Source: Bacillus altitudinis 41KF2b (GTDB lineage: Bacteria > Bacillota > Bacilli > Bacillales > Bacillaceae). From it: a stretch of 64,000 nucleotides of DNA. Position numbers and translations under genes: made by a program. Every line of letters begins with the position of its first letter. The stretch's first letter is position 1. The stretch covers positions 62,001 through 126,000 of the forward strand of contig NZ_ASJC01000005.1 in assembly GCF_000691145.1 (NCBI RefSeq), written 5' to 3'. Shown in pieces: positions 10,289 to 21,785 of the stretch. The notes beneath the pieces were generated by a model. The model made no database searches, had not been told where the DNA came from, and saw only the letters and a program-made list of their open reading frames with translations.

Positions 10289-10320
10289 AAGCCCCCTCAT
10301 CCTTAAGGGGGCTTTTTTGT
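10289..10320 (+). terminator. Terminator after yqfB
   Basis: GCCCCCT (10291-10297) pairs with AGGGGGC (10306-10312), extended by an A-T pair on each side and followed by TTTTTT. Confidence 0.92.
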
Positions 10321-10488
10321 TGCGTAATGGAGATTTTTCTTAGTCAAAATGATGAAACGGCTGTTTTACGGGATTCATTAGCATGATATGAACCGCTGAG
10401 GAATAGGATGATATAGAGGCTTTCTCATCAGTCTCACCATCTTTCAGTTTGATCTCATACACATGAGGTGGGAAGGGGTTCTTATTGA

Positions 10489-10770
10489 ATGGGAAAAAGA
10501 AAAAATCAACTTAAAGCATGGCTGACAAGAACACTTGAAATCCCTCCGGACGTGATGATGGATCTTCCCCGTATTACGATGGTTGGCAGACTCCATATTT
10601 ACATAGAGAACCATAAAGGGCTTTTACTTTTCAGTGATCAAGAGGTAAGGCTGATGCTCAAGCAAGGACAGTGCATTATTTCAGGAAAAGACTTTGTGAT
10701 TAAAACGATTTTGCCAGAAGAGATCTTATTAGAGGGGAAAATCGATGAGGTCCGTTATATTGATTCTTAA
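10489..10770 (+). CDS. yqfC: Sporulation protein YqfC
   Basis: 93 residues of the YabP/YqfC sporulation family: an N-terminal basic segment, LEIPPDVMMDLPRITMVGRL, then IYIENHKGLLLFSDQEVRL and LPEEILLEG. In Bacillus, yqfC and yqfD are mother-cell genes made under SigE; I could not find a convincing SigE promoter by eye, though CATACACA at 10456-10463 loosely resembles a SigE -10. The ribosome site is GGAAGGGG, with ATG 10489. yqfD follows after 18 bp. Confidence 0.9.
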   Translation: MGKRKNQLKAWLTRTLEIPPDVMMDLPRITMVGRLHIYIENHKGLLLFSDQEVRLMLKQGQCIISGKDFVIKTILPEEILLEGKIDEVRYIDS

Positions 10771-10788
10771 CTGACGGAGGGGAGAAAC

Positions 10789-11979
10789 GTGAAGAACAAA
10801 TGGTTTTCCTATTTTATTGGCAGAGTGGAAGTGGAGATAAGAGGAAGCGGTATTGAGCGGCTAATCAATGAGTGCACGAGACAGGGGATCACAATTTTTC
10901 AAGTGAGCCGCCGTCAAGACAGCGTGCGCTTATTTATTCGCCTCTCAGATGTACATGCCTTTAGAAAAGTGCGCAGACATCATGAGGTGAAATGTTCGTT
11001 TCATCAAAAGAAAGGGTTCCCGTTTCTTCTTCTATGGTCGAGAAGAAATATTGGCTTCACCCTCGGGATGGCTTTTTTCCTAGTGACGATATTGGCTCTT
11101 TCAAATATGGTGTGGAAAATTGAGATTAAAGGTGCGAATCCAGAAACAGAACACCAAATGAGAAAGCATCTGGACGAAATAGGGGTACAAAAAGGGCGTT
11201 TTCAGTTTCTCATGGGGACACCTGAAAAAATACAAAAGTCATTGACGACCAATATTCAGAGCATTACATGGGTCGGAGTTGAACTGAACGGAACGACGTT
11301 TCAAATGAAAGTGGTCGAAAAAAATGAACCTGAAAAGGAGAAATATACAAGTCCTCAGCACATCGTTGCCAAGAAAAAGGCGGTTATCACGAGAATGTAT
11401 GTAGAAAAGGGAGAACCGCTTGCCCAGGTCGATGAGCATGTGAAAAAAGGGCAGATGCTCGTCTCAGGTTTAATTGGGAGTGAAGATCAGAAAAAAACGG
11501 TCGGAGCCAAAGCGAAAATCTATGGTGAAACATGGTACCGATCTGAAGTTTCTGTCCCTCTCCGAACATCTTTTGATGTCTTTACGGGTAAAATGAAGAC
11601 AAAGCACAAGCTCTCCTTATTTGGAGGCTCTATCCCATTTTGGGGATTTTCCTTTAAAAAAGATGATTTTCAGCAGCCGAAAACAGAAACAGAAGTTCAC
11701 CCGCTTCATTTTTTGAATATGCAATTGCCGTTCTCCTATGAAAAGGAAATCACACGAGAAAGTGAAAAAATAAATCGAGAATACACAAATAAAGAAGCGG
11801 TTCAAGCAGGGATTAAAATGGGTAAAAAAGAATTAGAAGAAAAGCTAGGTCAAACAGGTGAGGTGAAAAGTGAAAAAGTTTTGCACGAGACAACAGGGAA
11901 TGGTAAAGTTAAGTTAATCATCCTTTACCAAGTAATAGAAGATATTGTTCAACCAACACCTATTGTTCAGGGAGACTAG
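10789..11979 (+). CDS. yqfD: Sporulation protein YqfD
   Basis: 396 residues. A basic N-terminal region (about 1-85) is followed by one transmembrane helix (about 90-107, LGMAFFLVTILALSNMVW), then a large extracytoplasmic part with ITWVGVELNGTTFQMKVVE resembling a POTRA-like fold. Homologues are needed for sporulation in Bacillus, probably in the outer forespore membrane; the biochemical role is not known. GTG 10789 follows GGAGGGG. The stop lies 3 bp before phoH, so the two genes are cotranscribed. Confidence 0.9.
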   Translation: MKNKWFSYFIGRVEVEIRGSGIERLINECTRQGITIFQVSRRQDSVRLFIRLSDVHAFRKVRRHHEVKCSFHQKKGFPFLLLWSRRNIGFTLGMAFFLVTILALSNMVWKIEIKGANPETEHQMRKHLDEIGVQKGRFQFLMGTPEKIQKSLTTNIQSITWVGVELNGTTFQMKVVEKNEPEKEKYTSPQHIVAKKKAVITRMYVEKGEPLAQVDEHVKKGQMLVSGLIGSEDQKKTVGAKAKIYGETWYRSEVSVPLRTSFDVFTGKMKTKHKLSLFGGSIPFWGFSFKKDDFQQPKTETEVHPLHFLNMQLPFSYEKEITRESEKINREYTNKEAVQAGIKMGKKELEEKLGQTGEVKSEKVLHETTGNGKVKLIILYQVIEDIVQPTPIVQGD

Positions 11980-11982
11980 AGA

Positions 11983-12942
11983 ATGACAGAACATTTACTT
12001 GAGATTCAACAAAAATTGGATAGCCCAAACGAAGCCATTGCTTTATTTGGCAATCAAGATGCTTATCTGAAACTGATGGAAAACGAGCTGAATGTCTCCA
12101 TTATCACACGTGGAGAGAAAGTGTATGTTTCTGGTCAGGAAGCATCAAGAGATACTGTGAGCCGTTTGATTACATCTCTCTTACATCTCATTCGTAAAGG
12201 AATTGAGATTTCTGAGCGGGATGTCGTCTATGCCATTAAAATGGCGCAAAAAGACAAGCTCAATTATTTTGAAAATATGTATGAAGATGAAATTACGAAA
12301 AATGCCAAAGGCAAGTCGATCAGAGTCAAAACGATCGGCCAGCGTGAATATGCTGCGGCAATGAAAAAAGATGATCTGGTCTTTGGGATTGGACCTGCTG
12401 GTACAGGTAAAACGTATTTAGCAGTGGTCAACGCCGTACATGCCCTGAAAAATGGACATGTCAAACGGATTATCCTGACAAGGCCAGCTGTTGAAGCAGG
12501 AGAAAGTCTTGGCTTTTTGCCAGGAGATTTAAAAGAAAAAGTCGATCCTTATTTAAGACCGCTATATGATGCTCTGCACGATGTGCTTGGTAGTGATCAT
12601 ACGGAACGTTTAATTGAGCGCGGAGTGATTGAAATTGCCCCTCTTGCCTATATGAGAGGGCGGACGCTTGATGATGCATTTGTGATTTTAGATGAAGCGC
12701 AGAATACAACGCCAGCTCAAATGAAAATGTTTTTGACGAGACTAGGCTTTGGTTCTAAAATGGTCATTACAGGAGATATTACACAAATTGATTTGCCTAA
12801 AGGTATGCAGTCAGGCCTTGCAGCTGCAAAGGACATGCTTGCTGAGATCAAGGGTATCTCATTCATTGAATTAGACCAGACAGATGTGGTCAGACACCCG
12901 CTTGTGGCGAAGATCATTGGAGCATACGAAAAGCAAAAATGA
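11983..12942 (+). CDS. phoH: PhoH-family ATPase
   Basis: 319-residue cytoplasmic P-loop ATPase. Walker A is GPAGTGKT (about residues 131-138) and Walker B is FVILDEAQN; a KH-like segment precedes the ATPase. PhoH proteins occur near ybeY and pgpH in many Firmicutes and are linked to RNA metabolism, but the exact role is unsettled. Despite its name there is no sign of phosphate control here. ATG 11983 lies just after the yqfD stop with GGGAGACTAG upstream. A terminator follows. Confidence 0.93.
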   Translation: MTEHLLEIQQKLDSPNEAIALFGNQDAYLKLMENELNVSIITRGEKVYVSGQEASRDTVSRLITSLLHLIRKGIEISERDVVYAIKMAQKDKLNYFENMYEDEITKNAKGKSIRVKTIGQREYAAAMKKDDLVFGIGPAGTGKTYLAVVNAVHALKNGHVKRIILTRPAVEAGESLGFLPGDLKEKVDPYLRPLYDALHDVLGSDHTERLIERGVIEIAPLAYMRGRTLDDAFVILDEAQNTTPAQMKMFLTRLGFGSKMVITGDITQIDLPKGMQSGLAAAKDMLAEIKGISFIELDQTDVVRHPLVAKIIGAYEKQK

Positions 12943-12948
12943 ACTGAG

Positions 12949-12978
12949 TGACCCGATCGCCTTAATCGGGTCATTTTG
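12949..12978 (+). terminator. Terminator between phoH and pgpH
   Basis: TGACCCGAT (12949-12957) and ATCGGGTCA (12965-12973) form a 9-bp stem followed by TTTTG. Its position before 13018 argues that the pgpH coding region does not begin at the upstream TTG at 12976. Confidence 0.75.
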
Positions 12979-13017
12979 TTTCGATCGTGGTTTAAAGTAA
13001 AAAAGGAGGTACTTTCC

Positions 13018-15171
13018 TTGAGAAAGAATCAGAAAGGCAGTAAGCGCAAAAGGCTGCTGTCTAAAAAAGAACCTCAGAAAATGGAGCGCTCACGCTATTT
13101 AAACGTACTGCTATACGCTGGTTTAGCGGCCATCCTGTTTGTGGTGCTCTTCTTCCATGTAAAGCCTGAATCGCTCGACCTAGATTTGTTTTCAGTGAGC
13201 GAACAGACCATCTATTCTCCGTCTACCGTTGATGACCAAGAAGCAACAGAAGAAAAGAAACAAGAAGCAACGGATCAAGTAGAAGACCAATATACACTCA
13301 AAAAAGCGTATTCTGATAATCGTGTTGACCTCATTTCATCCCTCTTTGAAGCCATTAAAGAAGAGAAGAAAGCAGCAGCTGATGACAAAGAGAACCCGCC
13401 AACAGATCAAGAGATGGTGAAGCGTGTAAAAGAGAAACTCACAACCGATATGCAGGAAGCTGTTTCGGATCAATCGATTAAAGCACTGCTCCAAGCAAGC
13501 GACGAAAACCTTTCTTTTACAAAGGACTCCATCATCACAGTGGTCAATTCGCTCATGGGTAAAGAAATCACAGCTTCTAAGCTGCAAGATGAAAAGAAAC
13601 AAGTGAAAGCAGAGCTTGAAAACAATTCGATTCCGTCAAAATATTTAAATGCAGCGAAAGAAATTGGTGAATTTGCGATTATTCCAAACTATGTATTTGA
13701 CCCGGTTGCAACAGAGAAGAAAAGACAAGAAGCAGCTGATAATATCCAGCCGGTTCAAATTAAGCAAGGGCAAATTTTAGTGGAAGAAGGAGAGCTCATT
13801 GACCGCGAAGTGTATCGCAAATTAGAACTGACCGGCCTTTTAAACAGCTCCAATTTGTTTAAGCCTGTAAGCGGTCTTATCATCTTAATTGGTCTCTTCT
13901 TAGCGGCGATTGTCCACTCACTGGAATCGAGGAAAAAGTCGCTCGTCCATAAGAATAAATCGTTACTGCTGTACTCGCTTATTTTCACCATTATTTTAAT
14001 CATCATGGAAGTATTCAGTCTCTTCCAGGAAACCAAATATACAACCATCGGCTACGTCGTGCCTGTGGCACTTGGCACGATGCTGATTAAGCTGCTGATC
14101 AATGAGCGGCTGGCGATCTTCTCCGGCCTTGTATTTGCCCTTTGCGGCAGTATGATGTTTAATCAAGGAGTAACAGGCGTCTTTAACTATGTCATCTGTG
14201 CTTATTATCTAATAAGCGGGATGGCGGGAATTTTATTTTTGAGAAAACATAATGCGAGATCGAAAATTTTGCAGGCGGGGCTTTGGGTAGCTTTGGTGAA
14301 TGTACTTGTTGTGCTGTCCATTATGCTGATTCAAAATTCTTCTCCATCAGGGCTTGAAATAGGTGTAAACCTCATCATGGCGATTGTGTCAGGGTTTGCA
14401 TCGGCTATTTTGGTTATTGGGTTAATGCCAGTCTTTGAGAGCATGTTTGGCATACTTTCGACCATGAAGCTTATTGAATTATCAAACCCGAATCATCCGC
14501 TGCTGAAAAAGATCTTAACAGAGACGCCAGGTACATATCATCATAGTGTCATGGTGGCGAATTTAGCGGATGCTGCATGTGAAGCAGTCGGTGCAAATGG
14601 ATTGTTAGCAAGGGTTGGGGCTTATTATCATGACATTGGAAAAACGAAAAGACCCCAATACTTTATTGAAAACCAAATGAACATTGATAATCCGCACGAC
14701 AAGCTTTCTCCTCAGCTGAGCAAGAATATTATTATTGCCCATACGACAGATGGTGCTGAAATGCTGAGAGAAAAGAAGTTTCCAGAGGAACTTGTGGACA
14801 TTGCAGAACAGCATCACGGAAAGTCTCTGCTGAAGTTCTTTTACTATAAGGCAAAAGAACGGGATGATCAGGTGACAGAAGAAGAATTTCGTTATCCTGG
14901 TCCAAAACCGCAATCGAAAGAAGCGGCCATTATTTCTGTAGCTGACAGCGTGGAAGCGGCGGTTCGTTCGATGCATAATCCAAACCCTGAGCGGATTGAA
15001 AAGCTTGTCAAAGGCATTATTTCAGATAAGATGCAGGATGGGCAATTTAGTGAATGTGATCTGACATTTAAAGAATTAAATATTATTAGCCAAACAATTT
15101 GTACAACATTAAAGGGGATTTTCCATTCTCGGATTGAATATCCAGATGCCCCGAAGCAGAAGGTGAAGTAA
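13018..15171 (+). CDS. pgpH: Cyclic di-AMP phosphodiesterase PgpH (7TM-HD)
   Basis: 717-residue membrane enzyme that hydrolyses c-di-AMP to 5'-pApA. Layout: a basic cytoplasmic tip, one membrane helix (about 30-48), a large extracytoplasmic 7TMR-HDED domain (about 50-270), seven membrane helices (about 275-475), and a cytoplasmic HD domain with TPGTYHHSVMVANLADAA and the metal-binding YYHDIGK. The longest frame begins at 12976, but AAGGAGGT at 13003-13010 sits 7 bp before TTG 13018, and the upstream terminator supports that start. It abuts ybeY with no gap. Also called yqfF. Confidence 0.95.
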   Translation: MRKNQKGSKRKRLLSKKEPQKMERSRYLNVLLYAGLAAILFVVLFFHVKPESLDLDLFSVSEQTIYSPSTVDDQEATEEKKQEATDQVEDQYTLKKAYSDNRVDLISSLFEAIKEEKKAAADDKENPPTDQEMVKRVKEKLTTDMQEAVSDQSIKALLQASDENLSFTKDSIITVVNSLMGKEITASKLQDEKKQVKAELENNSIPSKYLNAAKEIGEFAIIPNYVFDPVATEKKRQEAADNIQPVQIKQGQILVEEGELIDREVYRKLELTGLLNSSNLFKPVSGLIILIGLFLAAIVHSLESRKKSLVHKNKSLLLYSLIFTIILIIMEVFSLFQETKYTTIGYVVPVALGTMLIKLLINERLAIFSGLVFALCGSMMFNQGVTGVFNYVICAYYLISGMAGILFLRKHNARSKILQAGLWVALVNVLVVLSIMLIQNSSPSGLEIGVNLIMAIVSGFASAILVIGLMPVFESMFGILSTMKLIELSNPNHPLLKKILTETPGTYHHSVMVANLADAACEAVGANGLLARVGAYYHDIGKTKRPQYFIENQMNIDNPHDKLSPQLSKNIIIAHTTDGAEMLREKKFPEELVDIAEQHHGKSLLKFFYYKAKERDDQVTEEEFRYPGPKPQSKEAAIISVADSVEAAVRSMHNPNPERIEKLVKGIISDKMQDGQFSECDLTFKELNIISQTICTTLKGIFHSRIEYPDAPKQKVK

Positions 15172-15651
15172 ATGACATTGTTAATCGATTTAATAGATGA
15201 AACAGGACAAGTATCGAAAGAGCAGCTTGAAGAAGTGGAAAAGCTTCTTCAATTTGCTGCGGATGCCCTTGAGGTAAAAGATCAAGCGGAAGTATCAGTA
15301 TCGATCGTTTCAAATGAAGAAATTCATCAAATTAATAAAGAATACCGAGGAAAAGATGCACCAACAGATGTAATTTCATTTGCCCTTGAGGAAGAAGGCG
15401 AAGGGGAAATTGAAATCATTGGAGCTGATGACATTCCGCCTGTACTTGGTGACATTATCATTAGTGTTGATCGTACGAAAGAGCAAGCAGAGGAATATGG
15501 ACATTCCTTCATGAGAGAGCTAGGATTTTTAACGATTCATGGTTTTCTTCATTTGCTTGGCTATGATCATATGACAGAAGAAGATGAAAAAGAAATGTTC
15601 GCCAAACAGACAAAAATCTTGGATGATTATGGCCTTTCGAGATCATCGTAA
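15172..15651 (+). CDS. ybeY: Endoribonuclease YbeY (rRNA maturation factor)
   Basis: 159-residue single-strand RNA endonuclease acting in 16S rRNA 3'-end maturation and ribosome quality control. The zinc signature HxxxHxxxxxH is seen as HGFLHLLGYDH, preceded by the conserved DVISFAL and LGDIIIS. ATG 15172 begins immediately after the pgpH stop; AGAAGGTGAAG in the pgpH end acts as ribosome site. Its last 23 bp overlap dgkA. Confidence 0.96.
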   Translation: MTLLIDLIDETGQVSKEQLEEVEKLLQFAADALEVKDQAEVSVSIVSNEEIHQINKEYRGKDAPTDVISFALEEEGEGEIEIIGADDIPPVLGDIIISVDRTKEQAEEYGHSFMRELGFLTIHGFLHLLGYDHMTEEDEKEMFAKQTKILDDYGLSRSS

Positions 15652-16015
15652 GAAGCGAACGCCGCTTGTCCGTTTTTTTCGGAGTTTTTATTATGCATTT
15701 AGAGGAATATGGCGAACTTTCTTGAATGAACGGAATTTTCGGTTTCACACAGTCGCAGCCATCATCGTGGTGATTTGCGGCTTTTGGTTTCACATTCATC
15801 CGGTTGAATGGATGATCATTCTGCTTTTATGTGGCGGGATGTTTGCGTTAGAACTTGTGAATACAGCGATTGAACATACAGTAGATCTTTTCACAGAAGA
15901 GAAGCATCCTCTTGCTGAGAGAGCGAAGGACGCGGCAGCAGGCGCTGTTTGCGTTTACGCCGCCATTTCGGTTATGATTGGGTTGATCATCTTCTTACCG
16001 AAGATCATGCAATAG
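15629..16015 (+). CDS. dgkA: Undecaprenol / diacylglycerol kinase
   Basis: 128-residue small membrane kinase with three membrane helices. The family signature ELVNTAIEHTVDL contains the E-x-x-N-T-A-x-E catalytic residues, followed by KDAAAGAVCV. In Gram-positives this enzyme phosphorylates undecaprenol, recycling the wall-precursor carrier. The open frame starts at 15584 inside ybeY; the ATG at 15629, after GGATGA, gives the usual N-terminus before the conserved F-F-R-S-F-x-Y-A-x-R-G-I-W. Translational coupling to ybeY is likely. Confidence 0.93.
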   Translation: MAFRDHRKKRTPLVRFFRSFYYAFRGIWRTFLNERNFRFHTVAAIIVVICGFWFHIHPVEWMIILLLCGGMFALELVNTAIEHTVDLFTEEKHPLAERAKDAAAGAVCVYAAISVMIGLIIFLPKIMQ

Positions 16016-16079
16016 AACAATATTACTATTTATTAACATTTTTAGAAATGGGCGTGAAAATGTCACGTGAATTATGTAA

Positions 16080-17424
<1,345 letters not shown>

Positions 17425-17571
17425 AAACCGATACAGTTGTTAGTAGATCTGACAATGGTGCGGTTCGATTAGTAAAAATTGTTTATCATGAAATGGAGGT
17501 AGCCTGGTCAAGATAAAGTTAATATGTTGGATGTAGCGTTGCTGCTTCTAATAAAGAAAGGTGGGGTTTTT

Positions 17572-17715
17572 ATGTTGAATTTTACATGGAACGTATTTTC
17601 ACAAACAGGAAGCGTTGACACGTATCTGCTTTTCAAAGAGTTAGAAAAGGAGAACCTGGAAAGACCCGATGTACTTGAAGAAGAAATAGCACGACTTGAT
17701 TTTCCAATCTTATAA
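17572..17715 (+). CDS. yqzL: YqzL-like small protein
   Basis: 47 residues beginning [20 protein letters not shown] and ending ARLDFPIL, the pattern of YqzL, conserved between era and recO in Bacillus. Function unknown. Soluble, acidic C-terminal half. ATG 17572 follows AAAGGTGG (17557-17564); the longer frame from 17524 has no site. Confidence 0.88.
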   Translation: MLNFTWNVFSQTGSVDTYLLFKELEKENLERPDVLEEEIARLDFPIL

Positions 17716-17750
17716 TTCTTGACCCCCTCCAATGCTCGGAGTGTAGACAA

Positions 17751-18521
17751 ATGCTCATTAAAAGTGAAGGAATCGTCCTTAGAACAACAGATTATGGCGA
17801 AACAAACAAAATTGTCACGCTGCTCACTAGAGAACATGGGAAAATTGGTGTGATGGCAAGAGGCGCTAAGAAATCGAACAGCCGCCTGTCAGCCATAAGC
17901 CAGCCGTTTTTATACGGAACCTTCCTGATCCAATCATCAACAGGACTTGGAACGCTCCAGCAAGGTGAAATGATGGAAAGCATGCGGACCATTCGGGAAG
18001 ATTTATTTCTGACCGCATATGCCGCATATATGACAGAATTACTTGATAAAGGAACGGAAGAAAAGAAGCCAAACCCTTACTTGTTTGAACTTCTTCTTCA
18101 ATCTTTACGCCATCTCAATGAAGGCACAGATGCTGATATTATTTTATTTATCGTAGAGGTTAAAATGCTGTCAGTGATGGGGTTGAAGCCTGAACTGGAC
18201 CAATGTGTACACTGCGGTCAAAAAGAAGGGCAGTTCCATTTCTCAATTAGAGATAACGGATTCATCTGTAGGCAATGCTTTTCTAAAGATCCATATAAAC
18301 TGCCCTTATCCCCAGCAGCAGCAAGACTGCTCCGTTTGTTTCATTATTTTGATTTATCAAGGCTTGGTCAGGTTGACGTGAAACCACAAACGAAACAAGA
18401 AATTCGTCAAGTGCTCGATCATTATTATGAAGAGTATTCAGGTCTTTATTTAAAATCAAAAAAATTCATGAATCAAATGGAATCCATGAAAAAGCTAATG
18501 GACGGTGAAAACAAAAGTTGA
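17751..18521 (+). CDS. recO: DNA repair protein RecO
   Basis: 256-residue recombination mediator that, with RecR, loads RecA on SSB-coated single-strand DNA. An N-terminal OB fold (about 1-80: [20 protein letters not shown]) is followed by a helical domain with a zinc-ribbon type cluster (CVHCGQ, then CRQC). Length is typical. ATG 17751 lies 35 bp after yqzL; the upstream ribosome site (GGAGTG) is moderate. The stop codon overlaps the -35 box of the glyQS promoter. Confidence 0.95.
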   Translation: MLIKSEGIVLRTTDYGETNKIVTLLTREHGKIGVMARGAKKSNSRLSAISQPFLYGTFLIQSSTGLGTLQQGEMMESMRTIREDLFLTAYAAYMTELLDKGTEEKKPNPYLFELLLQSLRHLNEGTDADIILFIVEVKMLSVMGLKPELDQCVHCGQKEGQFHFSIRDNGFICRQCFSKDPYKLPLSPAAARLLRLFHYFDLSRLGQVDVKPQTKQEIRQVLDHYYEEYSGLYLKSKKFMNQMESMKKLMDGENKS

Positions 18522-18546
18522 CATCTTCCATGACTTTTTGTAAGAT
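18518..18546 (+). promoter_or_regulatory. SigA promoter for the glyQS T-box transcript
   Basis: A consensus TTGACA at 18518-18523 overlaps the recO TGA stop (18519-18521); 17 bp later TAAGAT (18541-18546) is a good -10. Transcription would begin near 18553, just before the T-box leader. Confidence 0.85.
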
Positions 18547-18552
18547 CATCTA

Positions 18553-18780
18553 AGATCAAATATGTTGCATTGACAGAAAGAAGTACTTACGTATCAGCCA
18601 TAAAAGCGACCTTAGGACGGTGTGAGCTAAGGATGGACACGTAACGAAAGGCATTCTTGAGCAACGTAAAACAAAGCGGCTGGGTGCTACGACACCAGCA
18701 AATAGGGTGGAACCGCGGGAAAAACTCTCGTCCCTATGTTTGCAAGGAACCTTGCGAGCATAGAGACGGGAGTTTTTGTG
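18553..18780 (+). ncRNA. T-box riboswitch leader, glycine-specific
   Basis: The signature AGGGTGGAACCGCG is at 18704-18717. Stem I is visible as TTACGT (18587-18592) with ACGTAA (18639-18644) and CCTTAG (18610-18615) with CTAAGG (18627-18632). A GGC triplet at 18650-18652, in the right region and followed by A, is the likely glycine specifier. The terminator is a long hairpin from 18721 (AAAACTCTCG) to 18777 (GGGAGTTTTT), containing GCAAGG/CCTTGC. Uncharged tRNA-Gly should stabilise the antiterminator and allow glyQS expression. The exact specifier is inferred from position. Confidence 0.93.
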
Positions 18781-18850
18781 TTTTGCAAAAAGGTTCTAGG
18801 CCCCACCGCCATACATAGCGGATGGTGTAAAAAAGATGGAGGTGCGATCA

Positions 18851-19738
18851 TTGAATATTCAAGACATGATTTTGACACTGCAAAAGCATTGGTCAAATGA
18901 AGGCTGCGTATTAATGCAGGCATATGACACAGAAAAAGGTGCTGGAACGATGAGTCCATACACGTTCCTCAGAAGCATTGGGCCAGAGCCATGGAAGGTA
19001 GCTTATGTAGAACCTTCAAGACGCCCGGCTGACGGCAGATATGGAGAAAACCCAAACAGATTGTATCAACATCATCAATTTCAAGTGATCATTAAGCCAT
19101 CACCTGACAATATTCAAGAACTGTATCTAGAATCATTGAAGGCGCTTGGCATTGACCCGCTGAAACATGATATTCGTTTTGTTGAAGACAACTGGGAAAA
19201 CCCATCTCTTGGCTGCGCAGGACTTGGCTGGGAAGTTTGGCTTGATGGAATGGAAATTACGCAATTTACGTATTTCCAGCAAGTCGGCGGTTTAGAATGT
19301 AAGCCAGTTTCTGTTGAAATCACATACGGAATTGAGCGTCTTGCTTCTTACATCCAGGACAAAGAAAATGTATTTGACCTTGAATGGACAGATGGCTTTA
19401 CTGTAAGAGATTTATTCTTAATGGCTGAATACGAGCATTCTGTGTATACGTTTGAAACATCTAATACGGATATGCTGTTCGATTTATTTACAACGTATGA
19501 AAAAGAAGCACATAGTCAAATGGACAAAGGGCTTGTTCACCCGGCATATGATTATGTACTCAAATGTTCTCACACATTTAACTTGCTTGATGCCAAAGGC
19601 GCGATTTCTGTGACTGAGCGAACAGGCTATATCGGAAGAGTACGTCAGTTAGCGAGAAAAGTAGCCAAAACATATTACGAAGAACGAGAAAAACTAGGAT
19701 TCCCTATGCTAAAAGAGGAGGCGGCTTCTCATGAATAA
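18851..19738 (+). CDS. glyQ: Glycyl-tRNA synthetase alpha subunit
   Basis: 295-residue catalytic subunit of the bacterial alpha2beta2 glycyl-tRNA synthetase (class II). Conserved stretches include [33 protein letters not shown] and [23 protein letters not shown] 18851 is the likely start: GGAGGTG at 18839-18845 is correctly spaced and the protein then begins MNIQDMI as in relatives; the ATG at 18836 overlaps the ribosome site. Under T-box control. Overlaps glyS by 8 bp. Confidence 0.96.
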   Translation: MNIQDMILTLQKHWSNEGCVLMQAYDTEKGAGTMSPYTFLRSIGPEPWKVAYVEPSRRPADGRYGENPNRLYQHHQFQVIIKPSPDNIQELYLESLKALGIDPLKHDIRFVEDNWENPSLGCAGLGWEVWLDGMEITQFTYFQQVGGLECKPVSVEITYGIERLASYIQDKENVFDLEWTDGFTVRDLFLMAEYEHSVYTFETSNTDMLFDLFTTYEKEAHSQMDKGLVHPAYDYVLKCSHTFNLLDAKGAISVTERTGYIGRVRQLARKVAKTYYEEREKLGFPMLKEEAASHE

Positions 19739-21776
19739 ACAAGATGTATTACTTGAAATCGGCTTAGAAGAGATGCCGGCTCGTTTCATGCCAGAAAGCA
19801 CAAAGCAGCTAGGTGACAAAGTAAAAGCTTGGTTCGTAGCGCAAAATATTTCATTCGAAGACGTTGCTTTATTTAATTCACCAAGACGTCTAGCTGTACT
19901 CGTCAAAGGTGTTGCAGAAAAACAAGAGGACATCAAAGAAGAAGCAAAAGGACCAGCTAAAAAGATTGCTCAAGATGCTGAAGGCAACTGGACAAAAGCT
20001 GCCGAAGGTTTTGCCCGCGGACAAGGCGCTTCAACTGATGATCTGTATTTCAAAGACATTAAAGGTGTGGATTATGTCCATGTCCAAAAGTTTCAAGAAG
20101 GAAAGCAAGTCAAAGACCTTCTTCCAGCATTGGGTGACATTGCCGCTTCATTGAGTTTTCCAAAGAACATGAGATGGGGAAGCGAGGATTTACGCTATAT
20201 CCGTCCAATTAAATGGATTGTTTGTTTATTTGGTCAAGAGATCATTCCTGTCGAAATTGCAGGAGTGAAAAGCGGACGGGAGACTAGAGGACATCGTTTC
20301 CTAGGGACGACAGCCAGCATTGACACACCAGCTTCTTATGAGCAAACATTAAGAGATCAATTTGTCATTGTAGATTCCGATAAAAGAAAACAATTAATTA
20401 CTGAGCAATTACATGCGCTTTCTTCCGAAAAAGGCTGGGTCATTCCAGTTGATCCTGAGCTTCTAGAAGAAGTGAACGATCTCGTTGAATATCCAACCGT
20501 TCTATTTGGTTCTTTTGAAGAAGAATTTCTTGCGCTGCCAGAAGAAGTGCTTGTCACGACAATGAAAGAGCATCAGCGTTATTTCCCAGTGAAAAATGAA
20601 CAAGGGGAATTACTGCCGCACTTTATTACGGTCAGAAACGGAAACAGTGAGGCACTTGAAAATGTGGCAAGAGGGAACGAGAAGGTCCTTCGTGCACGTT
20701 TATCAGATGCGGCATTTTTCTATAAAGAAGACGAAAAACTCGTCATTGAAGACAACATTCAAAAGCTTGATAAAGTCGTATTCCATGAGAAACTTGGCAC
20801 GATTGGCGACAAGCTGAAAAGAGTAACAGACATTGCCGTCCGCCTTGCTAGTCATGTGGGAGCAGATGAAGAAACGTCTAAACGCGCTGCAAGAGCAGCC
20901 AGTATTTCTAAATTTGATCTTGTGACTCAGATGGTCTATGAATTCCCAGAACTGCAAGGAATCATGGGTGAAAAATATGCTAGAGCACTTGGCGAGCATG
21001 AAGAAGTGGCAAAGAGTATCAACGAGCACTATATGCCGCGTTTTGCCGGTGACGATGCGCCGTCAACACTTATTGGGGCGATTGTTGCAGTGGCGGATAA
21101 GCTAGATTCTATTTGTTCATTCTTCTCAATTGATGTCATTCCAACGGGCTCTCAAGATCCTTATGGATTAAGAAGACAAGCGAGCGGTATCGTTCAAATC
21201 CTGCTTGACCGCCAATGGAATCTTTCATTTAAAGAGCTTTTAGCACTAGCTCAAGTAGAGACAAAACATGAAGCGGCTCTCATTGAATTTTTAACACACC
21301 GTTTGAAATATGTTCTCCAAGCAGAACATATCCGTCATGACGTGGTGGAAGCAGTCCTTGATGTTGAAAATATTGAACCATATGCAGTTGTGAAAAAAGC
21401 AGCTGTTCTTGAGGAGAGCGTGAAACAGGAAAGTTTCAAAGAAACGGCTGAGGCACTAGGCCGCGTCATTTCAATCAGTAAAAAAGGGGAAGACGCACAG
21501 ATTCAGCCTGAACTGTTTGAAAATGAACACGAACAAAAGCTATTTGAAGCGTATCAGCAAGCGGAAAAAGCCGTCAACGAGCATATGGCAAGTGGACAGT
21601 ACCATTCAGCACTTGAAGCGTTAGATACGTTAAAGGCACCAATTGTTCATTATTTCGACCATACAATGGTTCATGCCGATGATGAAAAACTGAAACAAAA
21701 TCGTTTGGCACAAATGGTCAAACTTGCAAAAGTCATTCAATCATTTGCGAATATGAACAATTTAATTGTAAAATAA
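19731..21776 (+). CDS. glyS: Glycyl-tRNA synthetase beta subunit
   Basis: 681-residue beta subunit, which binds tRNA-Gly and forms the tetramer with GlyQ. It begins with [14 protein letters not shown], typical of the family, carries an HD-like domain in the middle ([17 protein letters not shown] region and [21 protein letters not shown]) and ends with a DALR-type anticodon-binding domain ([22 protein letters not shown]). AGAGGAGGCGG precedes ATG 19731. The stop is followed by a terminator. Confidence 0.96.
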   Translation: MNKQDVLLEIGLEEMPARFMPESTKQLGDKVKAWFVAQNISFEDVALFNSPRRLAVLVKGVAEKQEDIKEEAKGPAKKIAQDAEGNWTKAAEGFARGQGASTDDLYFKDIKGVDYVHVQKFQEGKQVKDLLPALGDIAASLSFPKNMRWGSEDLRYIRPIKWIVCLFGQEIIPVEIAGVKSGRETRGHRFLGTTASIDTPASYEQTLRDQFVIVDSDKRKQLITEQLHALSSEKGWVIPVDPELLEEVNDLVEYPTVLFGSFEEEFLALPEEVLVTTMKEHQRYFPVKNEQGELLPHFITVRNGNSEALENVARGNEKVLRARLSDAAFFYKEDEKLVIEDNIQKLDKVVFHEKLGTIGDKLKRVTDIAVRLASHVGADEETSKRAARAASISKFDLVTQMVYEFPELQGIMGEKYARALGEHEEVAKSINEHYMPRFAGDDAPSTLIGAIVAVADKLDSICSFFSIDVIPTGSQDPYGLRRQASGIVQILLDRQWNLSFKELLALAQVETKHEAALIEFLTHRLKYVLQAEHIRHDVVEAVLDVENIEPYAVVKKAAVLEESVKQESFKETAEALGRVISISKKGEDAQIQPELFENEHEQKLFEAYQQAEKAVNEHMASGQYHSALEALDTLKAPIVHYFDHTMVHADDEKLKQNRLAQMVKLAKVIQSFANMNNLIVK

Positions 21777-21785
21777 ATACCTAAG

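Noticed and set aside
14605-14976. 123-codon minus-strand frame within pgpH
   Set aside because: Lies opposite the conserved HD domain; no ribosome site and no family features.
18553-18780. Reading the glyQ leader as a glycine aptamer riboswitch
   Set aside because: The AGGGTGGAACCGCG box and antiterminator/terminator pair identify a T-box instead.
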